Positions 8,571 to 22,550 of a DNA stretch of 52,961 nucleotides are shown here, one piece after another (within the stretch, counting starts at the first letter, position 1; each line of letters begins with the position of its first letter). Both the position numbers and the translations under genes were made by a program. The DNA is from Verrucomicrobiia bacterium. GTDB taxonomy: Bacteria > Verrucomicrobiota > Verrucomicrobiia > Limisphaerales > JAEYXS01. The stretch spans positions 1-52,961 of the forward strand of contig DASWYF010000032.1 in assembly GCA_036405135.1 (NCBI GenBank), written 5' to 3'. Below the pieces are notes generated by a model, which saw only the letters and a program-made list of their open reading frames with translations, was not told the origin of the DNA and ran no database searches.

Positions 8571-8840
8571 TTACCAGGAAGCTTTCGTCACGCCCGGGAT
8601 CAGGCCGTTCAGCGCCGCTTCACGGAACGTGAGGCGGGAGCAGCGGAACTTGCGGATATATGCATGACGGCGTCCGCTCATTTCGCACCGGTTGACCAGA
8701 CGCACAGGACTGGCGTTTTTCGGCAGCTTCTGCAGGCCGGCATAATCATGCTTCGCCTTCAGTTCTGCGCGCAGTGCGGCATACTTCTTAACGGCTGCCG
8801 CCTTTTTCTTATTACGTTCGAGCCAAGATGTCTTTGCCAT
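8571..8840 (-). CDS. rpsN: Ribosomal protein uS14, long zinc-free type
   Basis: A 30S head protein. The 89-residue length and the segment [20 protein letters not shown], which lacks the two CXXC pairs, make this the long C-minus paralogue rather than the 61-residue zinc form. The C-terminal [17 protein letters not shown] is standard. It starts 15 bases upstream of rpsH and lies one base after the rplE stop. Confidence 0.96.
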   Translation of the reverse strand: MAKTSWLERNKKKAAAVKKYAALRAELKAKHDYAGLQKLPKNASPVRLVNRCEMSGRRHAYIRKFRCSRLTFREAALNGLIPGVTKASW

Positions 8841-8841
8841 A

Positions 8842-9387
8842 TTAACGTCCTTCAGAGAACGGCATTCCCATCATTTTCAGCAGGTCCAGCGCTTCCTCGT
8901 CCGTCTTGGCCGTGGTCACGATGGTGATGTCCATGCCCTGCGTGCGTTTGATCTTGTCCATTTCGATCTCCGGGAAGATCGTCTGGTCCGCCACGCCCAG
9001 AGAATAGTTGCCGCGGCCGTCGAACTTGCGCGGAGAAATGCCGCGGAAGTCACGGATACGGGGCAGTGCAGCCGCCACCAGGCGGTCCAAAAACTCATAC
9101 ATCACTTCACGGCGCAGCGTCACACGGCAGCCGATCTGCTGGCCCTCGCGCAACTTGAAGTTCGCAATGCTCTTCTTGGCCTTGTTGATCACCGGCTTGC
9201 GGCCCGTGATCTGCGTCAAATCCTTCACAGCGTCTTCCACGGCGCCCTTTTCCAAGGATGCGCTCACGCCCATGTTGATGACGATCTTCTCGATGCGCGG
9301 AATCTGATGCACGTTCGCATACTTCCGCTTCTCAAGCAGCGCCGGCTTCACCGTCGCGTGATATTTCTCAAACAATCTCGGCTTCAT
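8842..9387 (-). CDS. rplE: Ribosomal protein uL5
   Basis: A 5S rRNA-binding protein that contacts the P-site tRNA and the 30S head. Signature segments are [27 protein letters not shown] (here [15 protein letters not shown]), [20 protein letters not shown] and the C-terminal [15 protein letters not shown]. Its length is 181. It is followed after a single base by rpsN. Confidence 0.97.
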   Translation of the reverse strand: MKPRLFEKYHATVKPALLEKRKYANVHQIPRIEKIVINMGVSASLEKGAVEDAVKDLTQITGRKPVINKAKKSIANFKLREGQQIGCRVTLRREVMYEFLDRLVAAALPRIRDFRGISPRKFDGRGNYSLGVADQTIFPEIEMDKIKRTQGMDITIVTTAKTDEEALDLLKMMGMPFSEGR

Positions 9388-9401
9388 GACTTCAAATGGG
9401 C

Positions 9402-9662
9402 TTAGGCTTTCGCGGCGCCTTTGCGGGCGTCATACGCTTCGGCTTTCACCACGTTGGACACGTGGATGGAACCTTCGATCTCAAGGATGGCACCCTGCGG
9501 ATTCTGCTGGCTCTTGCGCAGGTGCTTCTTGACCATGTTAACACCTTCCACCACCACGCGGTTCTTCGTCTTCAAGATCGACTTGATCTTGCCGCGCTTG
9601 GTGCGGTGCGCACCGGCGATGACCACCACTTCATCACCCTTTTTAACGTGAAACTTGGACAT
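9402..9662 (-). CDS. rplX: Ribosomal protein uL24
   Basis: An early 50S assembly initiator near the exit tunnel. The N-terminal KOW motif is clear ([20 protein letters not shown]), followed by [16 protein letters not shown]. At 86 residues it is in the short range for the family. It begins three bases after the rplN stop. Confidence 0.96.
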   Translation of the reverse strand: MSKFHVKKGDEVVVIAGAHRTKRGKIKSILKTKNRVVVEGVNMVKKHLRKSQQNPQGAILEIEGSIHVSNVVKAEAYDARKGAAKA

Positions 9663-9665
9663 AAC

Positions 9666-10031
9666 TCAAATCACTTCAGGAGCGAGGGAGATGATCTTCA
9701 TGAACTTCTTGTCACGGAGCTCACGGGCTACCGGACCGAAGATGCGCGTCCCACGCGGGTTGTTTTCTTTGTCGATGATGACAATCGCATTACTGTCAAA
9801 ACGCAGGTAGGAACCGTCGTTGCGGCGCACCGCCTTGCGGGTGCGGACCACTACCGCGTTCACGACTTCGCCCTTTTTCACCGTGCCATCCGGGGCGGCT
9901 TCCTTGATGTGGGCCTTGATCACGTCACCCACGCGGGCGTAACGCTGGTTCTTGCCCAACACGCCGATCGTCGCGGCGCGCTTGGCACCGGTGTTGTCGG
10001 CCACATCTAAAATGGATCTTACTTGTAACAT
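9666..10031 (-). CDS. rplN: Ribosomal protein uL14
   Basis: An intersubunit-bridge 50S protein that also binds the silencing factor RsfS. It starts [19 protein letters not shown] and shows the [20 protein letters not shown] signature (here written from residue 75). Its length of 121 is canonical. It lies between rpsQ and rplX. Confidence 0.98.
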   Translation of the reverse strand: MLQVRSILDVADNTGAKRAATIGVLGKNQRYARVGDVIKAHIKEAAPDGTVKKGEVVNAVVVRTRKAVRRNDGSYLRFDSNAIVIIDKENNPRGTRIFGPVARELRDKKFMKIISLAPEVI

Positions 10032-10046
10032 GCGTCAGGCTTTCAC

Positions 10047-10334
10047 TTAGGCTGCCACCGGAGCGTCAGCGTTGCGTTCCACCACTTCCACCAGGCGCCA
10101 GCGCTTGGTCTTCGAGAGCGGACGGGTTTCTTCGATGCGGACGCGGTCACCCACCTTCGCCTCGGACTTCTCATCATGCGCCACAAACTTCTTGTAGCTC
10201 GTCACGACCTTCTTGAACTGAGGGTGCCGGAAACGGCGCTCCACACGGACAATGATCGTCTTGGTCATCTTGTCAGAGATGACTTCGCCAGTGCGCTCTT
10301 TGCGCTGGGTGCGGGCAGTGTTCTGTTCAGACAT
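10047..10334 (-). CDS. rpsQ: Ribosomal protein uS17
   Basis: An OB-fold primary 16S rRNA-binding protein. The family signature [19 protein letters not shown] is followed by [19 protein letters not shown]. Its length is 95, with a short Ala-rich tail. It lies 12 bases after rpmC. Confidence 0.97.
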   Translation of the reverse strand: MSEQNTARTQRKERTGEVISDKMTKTIIVRVERRFRHPQFKKVVTSYKKFVAHDEKSEAKVGDRVRIEETRPLSKTKRWRLVEVVERNADAPVAA

Positions 10335-10346
10335 AGCAAATAATTC

Positions 10347-10544
10347 TTAGGCGGCCTTGTTGCGGCGGACCGAGAGCTGCGTCTCGATCCGGGCGATGTC
10401 GCGGCGCAGCGTCCGGATGCGCGAGGGCTTCTCCAGCTGGCTGCTCGCCTGCTGCAGGCGCAGGTTGAAAATCTCCTGGCGCAGTTCGCGGCCCTTTGCC
10501 GTCAGCTCCGCCACACTCAAATCTTTCAGTTCAGTCATCTTCAT
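10347..10544 (-). CDS. rpmC: Ribosomal protein uL29
   Basis: A small two-helix 50S protein at the exit tunnel that forms part of the docking site for SRP and trigger factor. The sequence has the expected LSVAELTAKGRELRQEIFNL helix and the IRTLRRDIARIETQLSVR helix. Its length is 65. It lies between rplP and rpsQ. Confidence 0.96.
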   Translation of the reverse strand: MKMTELKDLSVAELTAKGRELRQEIFNLRLQQASSQLEKPSRIRTLRRDIARIETQLSVRRNKAA

Positions 10545-10558
10545 GTCGCCTCTAATCG

Positions 10559-10978
10559 TTAAGCAATCTTGTGACGGGAGATGAACCGCGTGCGAATCGG
10601 CAGCTTGGCTGCAGCCAGACGGAACGATTCACGCGCCACTGCCTCCGGCACACCATCCACCTCGAACAGAATCGCCGCCGGCTTGATCACCGCCACCCAG
10701 CCTTCGACACCTGCCTTACCGTGGCCCATTCGGGTTTCCAACGGCTTCTTGGTGAAGGACTTGTCCGGGAAAATCCGGATCCAGACCTTGCCACGGCGCT
10801 TCATGAAACGCGTGATCGCCACACGGCAGGCTTCAATCTGTTTTGCGTCCATCCAGCACCGCTCCATTGCCTGGAGGCCGTACTCACCGAACGCCACGGA
10901 AGCGCCGCGCGTCGCGAGACCCTTGCGGGATCCGCGCTGCATCTTGCGGTACTTCACTCTTGCGGGCATCATTGCCAT
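10559..10978 (-). CDS. rplP: Ribosomal protein uL16
   Basis: A 50S protein that helps position A-site tRNA. It starts [20 protein letters not shown], and contains [20 protein letters not shown] and the [20 protein letters not shown] signature. Length is 139. The first of three closely spaced methionines is taken as the start. It lies 26 bases after rpsC. Confidence 0.97.
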   Translation of the reverse strand: MAMMPARVKYRKMQRGSRKGLATRGASVAFGEYGLQAMERCWMDAKQIEACRVAITRFMKRRGKVWIRIFPDKSFTKKPLETRMGHGKAGVEGWVAVIKPAAILFEVDGVPEAVARESFRLAAAKLPIRTRFISRHKIA

Positions 10979-11004
10979 ATCAAAATCCTTCGCTAAAAAT
11001 TACG

Positions 11005-11673
11005 TTATTCCTTCGCGGCAACCACTGGCGTCGGAGCGGCCTTTTCCTTCTTCAGCTCGCCCTTGCAAATCCAGCACTTGACACCCAGCTTGCCGTAAAC
11101 CGTTTTGGCCTCGGCAAACCCATAATCGATGTTCGCACGGAGCGTGTGCAGTGGCACACTACCCTCGTGATATTTCTCAACGCGGGCGAGTTCCGCGCCG
11201 CCCAAACGGCCGGCGCAGCGGATCTTGATGCCGGAGGCACCGAAATCCATGGCAGTCTGGACCGCCTTCTTCATCGCACGGCGGAAGGAAACACGGCGCT
11301 CGAGCTGCAGGGCCACATTCTCGGCCACGAGCTGTGCATCAATCTCCGGGCTCTTCACTTCCTGGATGTCCACGTAGATTTCCTTGCCGGTCATCTTGCT
11401 CAGTTCTTCCTTGAGCTTGTCGATCTCCGAACCCTTGCGTCCGATCACCACACCCGGACGGGCGGTGAAGATCGTGATGCGGCAGCGGGTCGCGGCGCGC
11501 TCGATCTGGATTTTCGGCACGGAGGCTGATTCCAGACGCTTCTTCAAAAGATCACGGATGCTCCGGTCTTCGTTCAGCAGCTTGCCGAAATCTTTCTTGT
11601 CGGCATACCACTTCGAGCGCCAGTCACGGGTGAGCGGCAGACGCAGGCCGATAGGATTAGCTTTTTGGCCCAT
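11005..11673 (-). CDS. rpsC: Ribosomal protein uS3
   Basis: A 30S head protein lining the mRNA entry channel. The KH type II domain has the RNA-binding loop [17 protein letters not shown] at about residues 73-90. The C-terminal domain has [16 protein letters not shown] sequence (here [15 protein letters not shown]). The 222 residues end in a Lys/Ala/Pro tail. It starts two bases after the rplV stop. Confidence 0.97.
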   Translation of the reverse strand: MGQKANPIGLRLPLTRDWRSKWYADKKDFGKLLNEDRSIRDLLKKRLESASVPKIQIERAATRCRITIFTARPGVVIGRKGSEIDKLKEELSKMTGKEIYVDIQEVKSPEIDAQLVAENVALQLERRVSFRRAMKKAVQTAMDFGASGIKIRCAGRLGGAELARVEKYHEGSVPLHTLRANIDYGFAEAKTVYGKLGVKCWICKGELKKEKAAPTPVVAAKE

Positions 11674-11675
11674 AA

Positions 11676-12011
11676 CTATTTCTCGTCAGAAACTACAATC
11701 TTTACGTGGCAGCTCCGCTTCAGGGTCGGTCCGGCCGAACCGCGGGCTTTCGGGGTGAAACGCTTCAGCGTGCTGGCCGTCTGGGCCACTGCTTCGCGCA
11801 CCATCAAATTTTCCGGCTTCGCGCCGTTGTTGTTCTCCGCGTTTGCGATCGCGGACTTCAAGGTCTTGGCCACCACACGGGCGGACTTGCGCGGCACCAC
11901 CGCGAGCACAGCCTGCGCTTGCAAGGCGGGCAACCCTTGGATCTGGCGCACCACCTCACGCATCTTCTGCGCGGACATGCGGATATTCTTTGTAATCGCG
12001 TGGACTTGCAT
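11676..12011 (-). CDS. rplV: Ribosomal protein uL22
   Basis: A 50S protein whose hairpin lines the exit tunnel. The start is the ATG at 12011 ([20 protein letters not shown]), one base after the rpsS stop, giving the canonical 111 residues. A longer frame exists but would overlap rpsS. The tunnel hairpin region is [20 protein letters not shown]. Coupled translation with rpsS and rpsC is likely. Confidence 0.96.
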   Translation of the reverse strand: MQVHAITKNIRMSAQKMREVVRQIQGLPALQAQAVLAVVPRKSARVVAKTLKSAIANAENNNGAKPENLMVREAVAQTASTLKRFTPKARGSAGPTLKRSCHVKIVVSDEK

Positions 12012-12012
12012 A

Positions 12013-12291
12013 CTATTTCTCCGCTTTCGCCGTGTGAGCACCGTGCTTCTTGAACGTGCGGGTCGGCGAAAACTCGCCCAAACGATGACCCACCATGTTC
12101 TCCGTCACGAAGACAGGATTGAACACCTTGCCATTGTGAACATTGAATGTCAGCCCCACAAAATCAGGGGTGATCATGGAACGCCGCGACCAAGTCTTGA
12201 TCGGCGCCTTCGATTTCGTTTCCTTCGCCTTCTGAATCTTCTTCAGAACATGCAGATCGACGAACGGACCCTTTTTAATTGAACGTCCCAT
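12013..12291 (-). CDS. rpsS: Ribosomal protein uS19
   Basis: A 30S head protein near the A-site finger. It starts [19 protein letters not shown], and has the signature [20 protein letters not shown] and [15 protein letters not shown]. Its length of 92 is standard. It lies 7 bases after rplB. Confidence 0.98.
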   Translation of the reverse strand: MGRSIKKGPFVDLHVLKKIQKAKETKSKAPIKTWSRRSMITPDFVGLTFNVHNGKVFNPVFVTENMVGHRLGEFSPTRTFKKHGAHTAKAEK

Positions 12292-12298
12292 ATGCTAA

Positions 12299-13153
12299 TT
12301 ACTTGTTCTTCATCGGACGGCCATCCCGACGGACGAGAATGAACCGGTTGGACAGTTTGTACTTCTTGCGCGTGCGCTTGCCCTTTGCGAGCAGGCCCCA
12401 AGGCGACATCAGATGCTGGCGACCGCCACCACCCTTCGATTTACCCTGACCACCACCGTTCGGGTGATCATGCGGGTTACGGGCCATACCGCGGCTCATC
12501 GGGCGTTGGCCCAAGTGGCGGTTGCGACCGGCTTTGCCCAAGATGATGTTCTCATGCTCAGTGTTGCCGACCTGGCCGATCGTCGCATAGCAATCTTGAT
12601 GAAAACGGCGGATTTCGCCGGAAGGCAGCTTGACTTGGGCATAGCCCTCATCAACCGCCATCACCACCGCACCAACACCGGCGGAACGCACCATCTGGGC
12701 ACCCTTACCCGGGACGATCTCCAAGTTATGAATCGTCGTGGCCGGAGGGATGTTCTTCAACGGAAGCGCGTTGCCGATGTCCGGAGCCGCCATCGTGCCG
12801 CTCAGGAGCTTGGCACCGACTTGCAGACCGTTCGGAGCGAGGATGTAACTCTTCTCGCCATCCTTGTATTCCACCAAGGCGATACGGGCCGTGCGAATCG
12901 GATCATACTCAATCGCGACCACCGTGGCCGGCACACCATGACGGTTGCGACGGAAATCCACCTGGCGAATCTTCTGCTTATGACCACCGCCGCGGGCGCG
13001 GGCGGTCACACGGCCATACATGTTACGGCCACCGGTCTTCTTGCGGATCTTGACCAGGCTCTTTTCAGGCGTGGTCTTCGTGATCTCGTCAAACGACGCA
13101 ATCGTCACGTAGCGTGAAGAAGGCGTCAACGGTCTAAAACTCTTTACTGCCAT
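12299..13153 (-). CDS. rplB: Ribosomal protein uL2
   Basis: A primary 23S rRNA-binding protein close to the peptidyl transferase centre. Its 284 residues start MAVKSFRPLTPSSRY and include GRNMYGRVTARARGGGHKQK and KTRKKYKLS-like C-terminal sequence. The conserved loop reads MARNPHDHPNGGGQGKSKGG. Many bacteria have a second histidine in DHPHGGGEG where this protein has asparagine, a visible variation at an otherwise very conserved loop. It lies between rplW and rpsS. Confidence 0.98.
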   Translation of the reverse strand: MAVKSFRPLTPSSRYVTIASFDEITKTTPEKSLVKIRKKTGGRNMYGRVTARARGGGHKQKIRQVDFRRNRHGVPATVVAIEYDPIRTARIALVEYKDGEKSYILAPNGLQVGAKLLSGTMAAPDIGNALPLKNIPPATTIHNLEIVPGKGAQMVRSAGVGAVVMAVDEGYAQVKLPSGEIRRFHQDCYATIGQVGNTEHENIILGKAGRNRHLGQRPMSRGMARNPHDHPNGGGQGKSKGGGGRQHLMSPWGLLAKGKRTRKKYKLSNRFILVRRDGRPMKNK

Positions 13154-13168
13154 ATGCTTCAGTCCTTA

Positions 13169-13450
13169 TTAGGTGAGGCTGATCTTGTCGCCCTCTTTCA
13201 AGGTGACCAAGGCCTTCTTCCAGTCCGAGGTTTGGCCGGCTTGCTTGGTCGACTTGCGACGCGCTTTGCCGTTGACGTTCAGCGTGTTCACGTTGGTCAC
13301 CTTGACCTTGAACAGCTCTTGCACCGCCTGACGGATCTGGACCTTGTTGGCCCGGCGATCAGCCACCACAGTGTACTGGTTCGCCTTCTCCGCCTGGATC
13401 GCGCCCTTTTCTGTCAGGCGCACACTCTTGATAACTTGAAATGCGTTCAT
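13169..13450 (-). CDS. rplW: Ribosomal protein uL23
   Basis: An exit-tunnel protein and main docking site for trigger factor and SRP. It has the family pattern: VIKSVRLTEKGAIQAEKANQ, then ANKVQIRQAVQELFKVKVTN and KARRKSTKQAGQTSDWKKA. Length is 93. It lies between rplD and rplB. Confidence 0.97.
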   Translation of the reverse strand: MNAFQVIKSVRLTEKGAIQAEKANQYTVVADRRANKVQIRQAVQELFKVKVTNVNTLNVNGKARRKSTKQAGQTSDWKKALVTLKEGDKISLT

Positions 13451-13468
13451 GTTTCAGCCCTTTGCTTA

Positions 13469-14086
13469 TTAGCCGAGACGCGCGGTGAACTTATCGAGCG
13501 CGCTCTTGGTGAACAGCACCTTGTCATTGCGCAGGAGCTGATACGTGTTCAACGTCGTTCCATCCGTCAGTTCCGCGTGCGGAACATTGCGGGTGGCCAG
13601 CGTCAGATTCTTGTCGATGTCGGAAACGACGAGCACCGTGCCGTCAATCTTCAACGTCGCGAGAACCGCGAGGAATTCCTTCGTCTTCGCCGAGGCGAGC
13701 TTCAGGTCATCCACCACCACGACGTCCTCTGCCTTCAAGCGTTCGCTGAACGCTTTGCGGAGCGCGAGAGCCTTCGTGCTGCGGGAGATCTTCTTGCGGA
13801 AGTCACGCGGCTTCGGGCCGAACACCACACCACCGCCGACCCACAGAGGGCTGGCGAAGGAACCGGCGCGGGCGCGACCTGTGCCCTTTTGGCGCCAAGG
13901 CTTCTTGCCGGTACCAGCCACCTCACCCATCGTCTTGGTGCAGGCAGTGCCGCTGCGTTGTGCGGCACGGAACGCGACCACCGCGTCGTGAACCGCTTGC
14001 GTTCCCCGACCGTCTTCGACGAGGGCAACGTTCACCTCGACTTCACCGAGGCTCTTACCTTTGATATCGTTAAGCGTAAGCTTCAT
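13469..14086 (-). CDS. rplD: Ribosomal protein uL4
   Basis: A 50S protein whose extended loop reaches the exit tunnel; in enterobacteria it also represses the S10 operon. The tunnel loop is clear: [19 protein letters not shown] at about residues 60-80. The globular domain follows with [19 protein letters not shown] near the C-terminus. Length is 205. It lies 14 bases after rplC. Confidence 0.97.
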   Translation of the reverse strand: MKLTLNDIKGKSLGEVEVNVALVEDGRGTQAVHDAVVAFRAAQRSGTACTKTMGEVAGTGKKPWRQKGTGRARAGSFASPLWVGGGVVFGPKPRDFRKKISRSTKALALRKAFSERLKAEDVVVVDDLKLASAKTKEFLAVLATLKIDGTVLVVSDIDKNLTLATRNVPHAELTDGTTLNTYQLLRNDKVLFTKSALDKFTARLG

Positions 14087-14100
14087 GGATCAGGCTCCTG

Positions 14101-14757
14101 TTACTTCGCTGCCTTGGCAGCTGCCTTGCGTTTCTTCTTGGCTTCGCGGATGACGACGTAGTCGCCCTTCGATCCGGGAATCGCGCCACTGATGAGGAGC
14201 ACACTGTCCTCTTCCAATACTTGAACCACTTTCAGGTTCTGAGTCGTCCGTTGCACCTGACCCATGTGACCAGGCATCTTCATCCCGCGCATAACAGTAC
14301 CGGGGAAGAGACGCTGACCGATGGCGCCGCTGCGGCGCTTCCAGCCCTTGCAACCGTGGGTCATGTCACCGCCACGGAAACCATGGCGCTTCACGACACC
14401 TTCAAAACCGCGGCCTTTTGTGATGCCGATGGCATCAACAGCGTCACCGACGGCGAAAACTTTAGCACCCACCACGTCACCCGGCTTCACATCGAGCGGG
14501 AAATCGCGGAATTCGCGGAGCACTTTGACCGGTTGGGCCTTGTGCTTGCTGAAATGGCCAAGAGCAGGCTTGCTCACACGGCTTTCCTTCTGGTCTTCCA
14601 TGCCCAGCTGGACTGCCTTGTAGCCATCCGTCTCCACCGTCTTGCACTGCACCACGCGGTTGCTACCGACGAGGACAACGGTGACGGCGACTGCATTGCC
14701 AGCGGCGTCATAGACGCGGGTCTGGCCCAATTTTTTACCAAGGATTCCGAGTGGCAT
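14101..14757 (-). CDS. rplC: Ribosomal protein uL3
   Basis: A primary 23S rRNA-binding protein reaching towards the peptidyl transferase centre. It starts [20 protein letters not shown] and has the methylated-Gln region [19 protein letters not shown] and [15 protein letters not shown]. Its 218 residues end with a basic Ala/Lys tail. It begins 5 bases after rpsJ. Confidence 0.98.
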   Translation of the reverse strand: MPLGILGKKLGQTRVYDAAGNAVAVTVVLVGSNRVVQCKTVETDGYKAVQLGMEDQKESRVSKPALGHFSKHKAQPVKVLREFRDFPLDVKPGDVVGAKVFAVGDAVDAIGITKGRGFEGVVKRHGFRGGDMTHGCKGWKRRSGAIGQRLFPGTVMRGMKMPGHMGQVQRTTQNLKVVQVLEEDSVLLISGAIPGSKGDYVVIREAKKKRKAAAKAAK

Positions 14758-14762
14758 ACGCG

Positions 14763-15071
14763 TTATATCTTGATGGTGATGTCCACACCGGCAGGGAGGT
14801 TGAGCTTCTTCAGCTCGTCCACCGTCTTGGCGGTCGGTTCAATGATGTCCAGCAGGCGCTTGTGGGTGCGCTGCTCAAAAGTTTCTTGCGACTTCTTATC
14901 CACGTGCGGCGAGCGCTGCACTGTGAAGCGTTCAACGCGAGTCGGCAGCGGAATCGGTCCAGCTACCCGTGCGCCCGTGCGCTTCACCGTTTCCACGATG
15001 TCATGCGCCGACTGATCGATCACCCGGTGATCGTAGGCTTTCAGCCTTATGCGAATACGTTGTCCAGCCAT
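14763..15071 (-). CDS. rpsJ: Ribosomal protein uS10 / NusE
   Basis: A 30S protein that also acts as NusE, binding NusB in antitermination and NusG to couple transcription and translation. The ATG at 15071 gives [20 protein letters not shown] and 102 residues, the canonical length. The upstream part of the frame is fusA read out of frame. The signature [20 protein letters not shown] is intact. It follows fusA by only 25 bases, so the S10 operon is fused to the str operon. Confidence 0.97.
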   Translation of the reverse strand: MAGQRIRIRLKAYDHRVIDQSAHDIVETVKRTGARVAGPIPLPTRVERFTVQRSPHVDKKSQETFEQRTHKRLLDIIEPTAKTVDELKKLNLPAGVDITIKI

Positions 15072-15096
15072 ACAAAGAACAATAGTTACAAGTTGT

Positions 15097-17274
15097 TTAA
15101 CTGCGAGCAGCCGGCCGCTTGGCCGACGATTCCAAAATTTGTGTCGCCACCGAGTTCGGCACCTGTTCGAAAGCCAGCGGCTCCATGGAGTAGGAGGCAC
15201 GGCCCTTCGAGAGGGACCGGATCGCGGTTGCATAACCGAACATTTCCGCCAGCGGCACGTGTGCGTTCAGCACCGTTTGACCGTTCTTGGCGTCCACGCC
15301 CTGAATCACGCCACGACGGCGGTTGATATCACCCAAAAGATCACCCTGATACTCATCAGGTGTCGTCACTTCAACCTTCATCAAAGGCTCAAGCAGGATC
15401 GGATTCGCGCGCTTGAAGGCGTCCTTCAAGGCGAAAATGCCAGCCATCTTAAACGCCAATTCGTTGGAGTCAACATCATGGAAGGATCCGTCAACAATAT
15501 CCACCTTGATATCGATGACCTGATAGCCGGCGTAAACACCACTACGGATCGCTTCTTCGATACCCGCGATGACTGGCGGGATGAATTCCTTCGGAATGGC
15601 ACCACCGACAATCTTGTTATTGATTTCGATGCCCTTGCCCTTCTCGTTCGGCTCCAGCTTGATGCAAGCATGACCATACTGACCACGACCACCGGACTGG
15701 CGGATGAACTTGCCTTCACCTTCAGCAGGTGCAGTGACAGTTTCACGATAAGCGATTTGCGGAGCGCCGGAATTCGCCTCGACCTTGAATTCGCGCTTCA
15801 ATCGGTCGATGATGATTTCCAAGTGCAACTCACCCATGCCCGCGATGATGAGTTGGCTCGTCTCTTCGTTCGTGAAGCAGCGGAATGTCGGATCTTCTTC
15901 CGCCAGACGTTGCAGACCTTCCGCCATCTTGTCGCGGTCAGCCTTCGTCTTCGGCTCCACCGCCATGCTGATCACCGGTTCAGGGAATGTCGGCGGTTCG
16001 AGCATGATGTCGAAGTCTTCATTGCACAGCGTATCACCCGTGGTGATGTTGCGCAGACCCACGAGCGCCGCGATGTCACCGGAATACACCGATTCCACAT
16101 CCTTACGCTCGCTGCCTTGAATGACCATCAGGCGGCTCACGCGCTCACGCTTGCGCGTGCGCGGGTTATAAATCGTATCACCCTTCTTCAGACTGCCGGA
16201 ATAAACACGGAAGAATACCAGCTTGCCCGCGTAAGGATCCGTCCACAGTTTGAACGCCAAAGAGCAGAACTTGCCGTTATCATCGGAGATGATGTCAATC
16301 GGAGCTTCCACACCAGGCTCATGGCCCGTGGCCGGAGGAATGTCCAACGGGGACGGGAGGTAATCAATGACCGTATCGATCAGGAACTGCACGCCCTTTT
16401 TCTTGAAGGCAGAACCGCACAGCACCGGGATCAGCTCGATTTTGCAAGTCAGACGGCGGATGGCCGCTTTCAAGATGTCAGGCGTGATCGGCTTCTCTTC
16501 CAAGACCAATTCAGCGATCGCATCATCCTTGTTGGATACTGCGTCAATCAAGTCAGCCAGACCCGCTTTCGCCCGCTCCTGATGCTCAGCTGGAATCTCA
16601 GAAATTTCGTACTTTAGACCTTCCGTGGTGACATCACCTTCACCCCAGTTAATCATCTTCTGATTCACCAGATCAATGATACCAGCAAAAGTCTCACCCG
16701 CACCGATCGGCAGAGCGATCGGGAATGCATACGCCTTCAGCTTCGTGCGCATGTCATTCAAGGCATTCTCAAAGTTCGCGCCCGTACGGTCCATCTTGTT
16801 GACGAACGCGATACGCGGAACTTTATACTTCGTCGCCTGGCGCCAAACCGTTTCCGATTGCGGCTGCACACCAGCCACACCACAGAACACAGCCACCGCA
16901 CCATCCAGCACCCGCATCGAACGCTCAACCTCAGCCGTGAAGTCCACGTGACCCGGAGTGTCGATGATATTGACGCGATGAGGAACCGCTTCAAAAGCCT
17001 TGTACAGACCCGTTTCTTTCTTCTGAGTCCAGAAGCACGTCACAGCAGCGGAGGTAATCGTGATACCACGCTCCTTTTCCTGCTCCATCCAGTCCGTCAC
17101 GGTATTACCATCATCCACGTCACCGATCTTATGGATAAGACCCGTGTAGAACAGGATACGCTCCGTCGTCGTCGTCTTGCCCGCATCGATGTGCGCCGCA
17201 ATACCGATATTGCGGGTGCGCTGCATCGTATACTCGCGGTTCGGCGAGTTCAGATTTTTTGCTTCGGCTGTCAT
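15097..17274 (-). CDS. fusA: Elongation factor G
   Basis: The GTPase that drives ribosomal translocation. The ATG at 17274 gives 725 residues; the frame continues upstream only through the intergenic terminator-like hairpin. The G1 motif AHIDAGKTT lies at about residues 27-35, followed by [20 protein letters not shown] and NKMDR. Domain IV has the [14 protein letters not shown] segment, and domain V ends near [20 protein letters not shown]. No tuf gene follows it, unlike the classical str operon. Confidence 0.97.
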   Translation of the reverse strand: MTAEAKNLNSPNREYTMQRTRNIGIAAHIDAGKTTTTERILFYTGLIHKIGDVDDGNTVTDWMEQEKERGITITSAAVTCFWTQKKETGLYKAFEAVPHRVNIIDTPGHVDFTAEVERSMRVLDGAVAVFCGVAGVQPQSETVWRQATKYKVPRIAFVNKMDRTGANFENALNDMRTKLKAYAFPIALPIGAGETFAGIIDLVNQKMINWGEGDVTTEGLKYEISEIPAEHQERAKAGLADLIDAVSNKDDAIAELVLEEKPITPDILKAAIRRLTCKIELIPVLCGSAFKKKGVQFLIDTVIDYLPSPLDIPPATGHEPGVEAPIDIISDDNGKFCSLAFKLWTDPYAGKLVFFRVYSGSLKKGDTIYNPRTRKRERVSRLMVIQGSERKDVESVYSGDIAALVGLRNITTGDTLCNEDFDIMLEPPTFPEPVISMAVEPKTKADRDKMAEGLQRLAEEDPTFRCFTNEETSQLIIAGMGELHLEIIIDRLKREFKVEANSGAPQIAYRETVTAPAEGEGKFIRQSGGRGQYGHACIKLEPNEKGKGIEINNKIVGGAIPKEFIPPVIAGIEEAIRSGVYAGYQVIDIKVDIVDGSFHDVDSNELAFKMAGIFALKDAFKRANPILLEPLMKVEVTTPDEYQGDLLGDINRRRGVIQGVDAKNGQTVLNAHVPLAEMFGYATAIRSLSKGRASYSMEPLAFEQVPNSVATQILESSAKRPAARS

Positions 17275-17290
17275 CGGTTTTTTAGAGACT

Positions 17291-17322
17291 AAAACGCCCC
17301 GAATCATATCGGCTCGGGGCGT
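17291..17322 (-). terminator. Hairpin between rpsG and fusA
   Basis: ACGCCCCGA (17294-17302) and TCGGGGCGT (17314-17322) form a perfect 9-bp GC-rich stem with an 11-base loop. Minus-strand reading ends in TTTT directly after the stem. It lies in the 68-base gap after the rpsG stop. The U-run is short, so partial termination or mRNA processing that lowers fusA and the downstream genes relative to rpsL-rpsG is more likely than full termination. Confidence 0.6.
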
Positions 17323-17342
17323 CATTTAAATTGTGACTATGT

Positions 17343-17816
17343 CTACCAGCGGAAATGTGCAAAGGCCTTGTTGGCCTGCGCCATCTTATGCACCTCGTCC
17401 CGCTTACGGATCGCATTACCCTGGCCCTGATAGGCTTCCAAGATTTCCACAGCCAGCGCCTTGCGCATCGGCAAACCCTTGCGGCCATCCGCAAAAGTCA
17501 CCAACCAGCGCATCGCGAGAGCCGCCTGACGGTCAGCCGGAACTTCCAGCGGAACCTGATAGGTAGCACCACCAACACGGCGGGCCTTCACTTCCAAGCG
17601 AGGTTTGGCGTTATCCACTGCGCGCTGGAGAACTTCCAACGGCGAGATCTCCACCTGCTTCTCAGCCAGCTCATCAAAGGCACCGTAAACGATCTTCTGA
17701 GCGGTGCTCTTGTTACCACCACGCATGACCGTGTTCACCAGACGGGACACAAGAGCACTCTTGTATTTGCCATCCAGGCTCAACGGACGCTTAACTGCAC
17801 GACGACGACGTGACAT
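17343..17816 (-). CDS. rpsG: Ribosomal protein uS7
   Basis: A primary 16S rRNA-binding protein of the 30S head, and the str-operon repressor in E. coli. It starts MSRRRRAVKRPLSLDGKYKS, and contains RLVNTVMRGGNKSTAQKIVY and ARRVGGATYQVPLEV. Its 157 residues end in the expected helix (HKMAQANKAFAHFRW). An AAGGAA sequence lies upstream of the start as a plausible ribosome-binding site. Confidence 0.98.
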   Translation of the reverse strand: MSRRRRAVKRPLSLDGKYKSALVSRLVNTVMRGGNKSTAQKIVYGAFDELAEKQVEISPLEVLQRAVDNAKPRLEVKARRVGGATYQVPLEVPADRQAALAMRWLVTFADGRKGLPMRKALAVEILEAYQGQGNAIRKRDEVHKMAQANKAFAHFRW

Positions 17817-17831
17817 ACAAAAATTCCTTAA

Positions 17832-18224
17832 TTACTTGGCCGCAGGCTTCGCCGCCTTCGGACGTTTGACACCATACTTGGAACGGCTCACGCGGCGCTT
17901 CTCGACGCCAGCGGCGTCCAGCGTACCACGCACAATGTGATAGCGCACACCCGGCAAGTCCTTCACACGGCCACCACGCACCAGCACGATCGAGTGCTCT
18001 TGCAAGTTATGACCCTCATCCGGAATGTAGGCGATCACTTCATAACCGTTCGTCAGGCGGACTTTGGCCACCTTCCGCATCGCCGAGTTCGGCTTCTTGG
18101 GCGTGCGGGTCATCACCTGCAGGCAGACACCACGCCGAAACGGCGAGTTTTCCAAAGCCGGTGACTTCGACTTATACTTCAGCTTATTGCGTCCTTTACG
18201 GACCAGTTGGTTGATCGTCGGCAT
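17832..18224 (-). CDS. rpsL: Ribosomal protein uS12
   Basis: A decoding-centre protein. The 130 residues include the streptomycin-relevant loops in the wild-type form ([15 protein letters not shown] and [14 protein letters not shown]), so no classical streptomycin-resistance substitution is visible at the two key lysines. A short basic tail ends in KPAAK. It is the first gene of the str part of the cluster, 174 bases after rpoC. Confidence 0.98.
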   Translation of the reverse strand: MPTINQLVRKGRNKLKYKSKSPALENSPFRRGVCLQVMTRTPKKPNSAMRKVAKVRLTNGYEVIAYIPDEGHNLQEHSIVLVRGGRVKDLPGVRYHIVRGTLDAAGVEKRRVSRSKYGVKRPKAAKPAAK

Positions 18225-18356
18225 TCCGTTAGATCCTATCTATTGCATTTACCGTCACCTTTTGGGAAACGGAGTGCGGAGGTTAGCAAAACAGTTTTCG
18301 GTTGCAACTAGTATTTGAAAAATTTTTGAAGATTTTTCACTAATTTTAAATTTGAA
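18225..18356 (-). promoter_or_regulatory. Probable rpsL leader and promoter region
   Basis: The AT-rich gap between the rpoC terminator hairpin and rpsL holds, in minus-strand reading, TTGCAA (a -35-like hexamer), 16 bases, then TAACCT preceded by TGC (an extended -10-like element). Both boxes are weak, so this is a suggestion only. A long A/T stretch lies just upstream of them, as an UP element would. No open reading frame is seen here. Confidence 0.3.
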
Positions 18357-18386
18357 GGGAAATCCCGGCCAAATACCGGGATTCCC
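18357..18386 (-). terminator. Hairpin after rpoC
   Basis: GGGAAATCCCGG (18357-18368) and CCGGGATTCCC (18376-18386) form an 11-bp stem with one bulged A and a 7-base loop, 12 bases after the rpoC stop. Minus-strand sequence after the stem is AT-rich (TTCAAATTTAAAATT) rather than a pure U-run. It most likely terminates or attenuates rpoBC transcription before the str genes. Confidence 0.6.
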
Positions 18387-18398
18387 CCTCCCATATTC

Positions 18399-22529
<4,131 letters not shown>

Positions 22530-22550
22530 ACGCTCAATTCTTCAGTCAGG

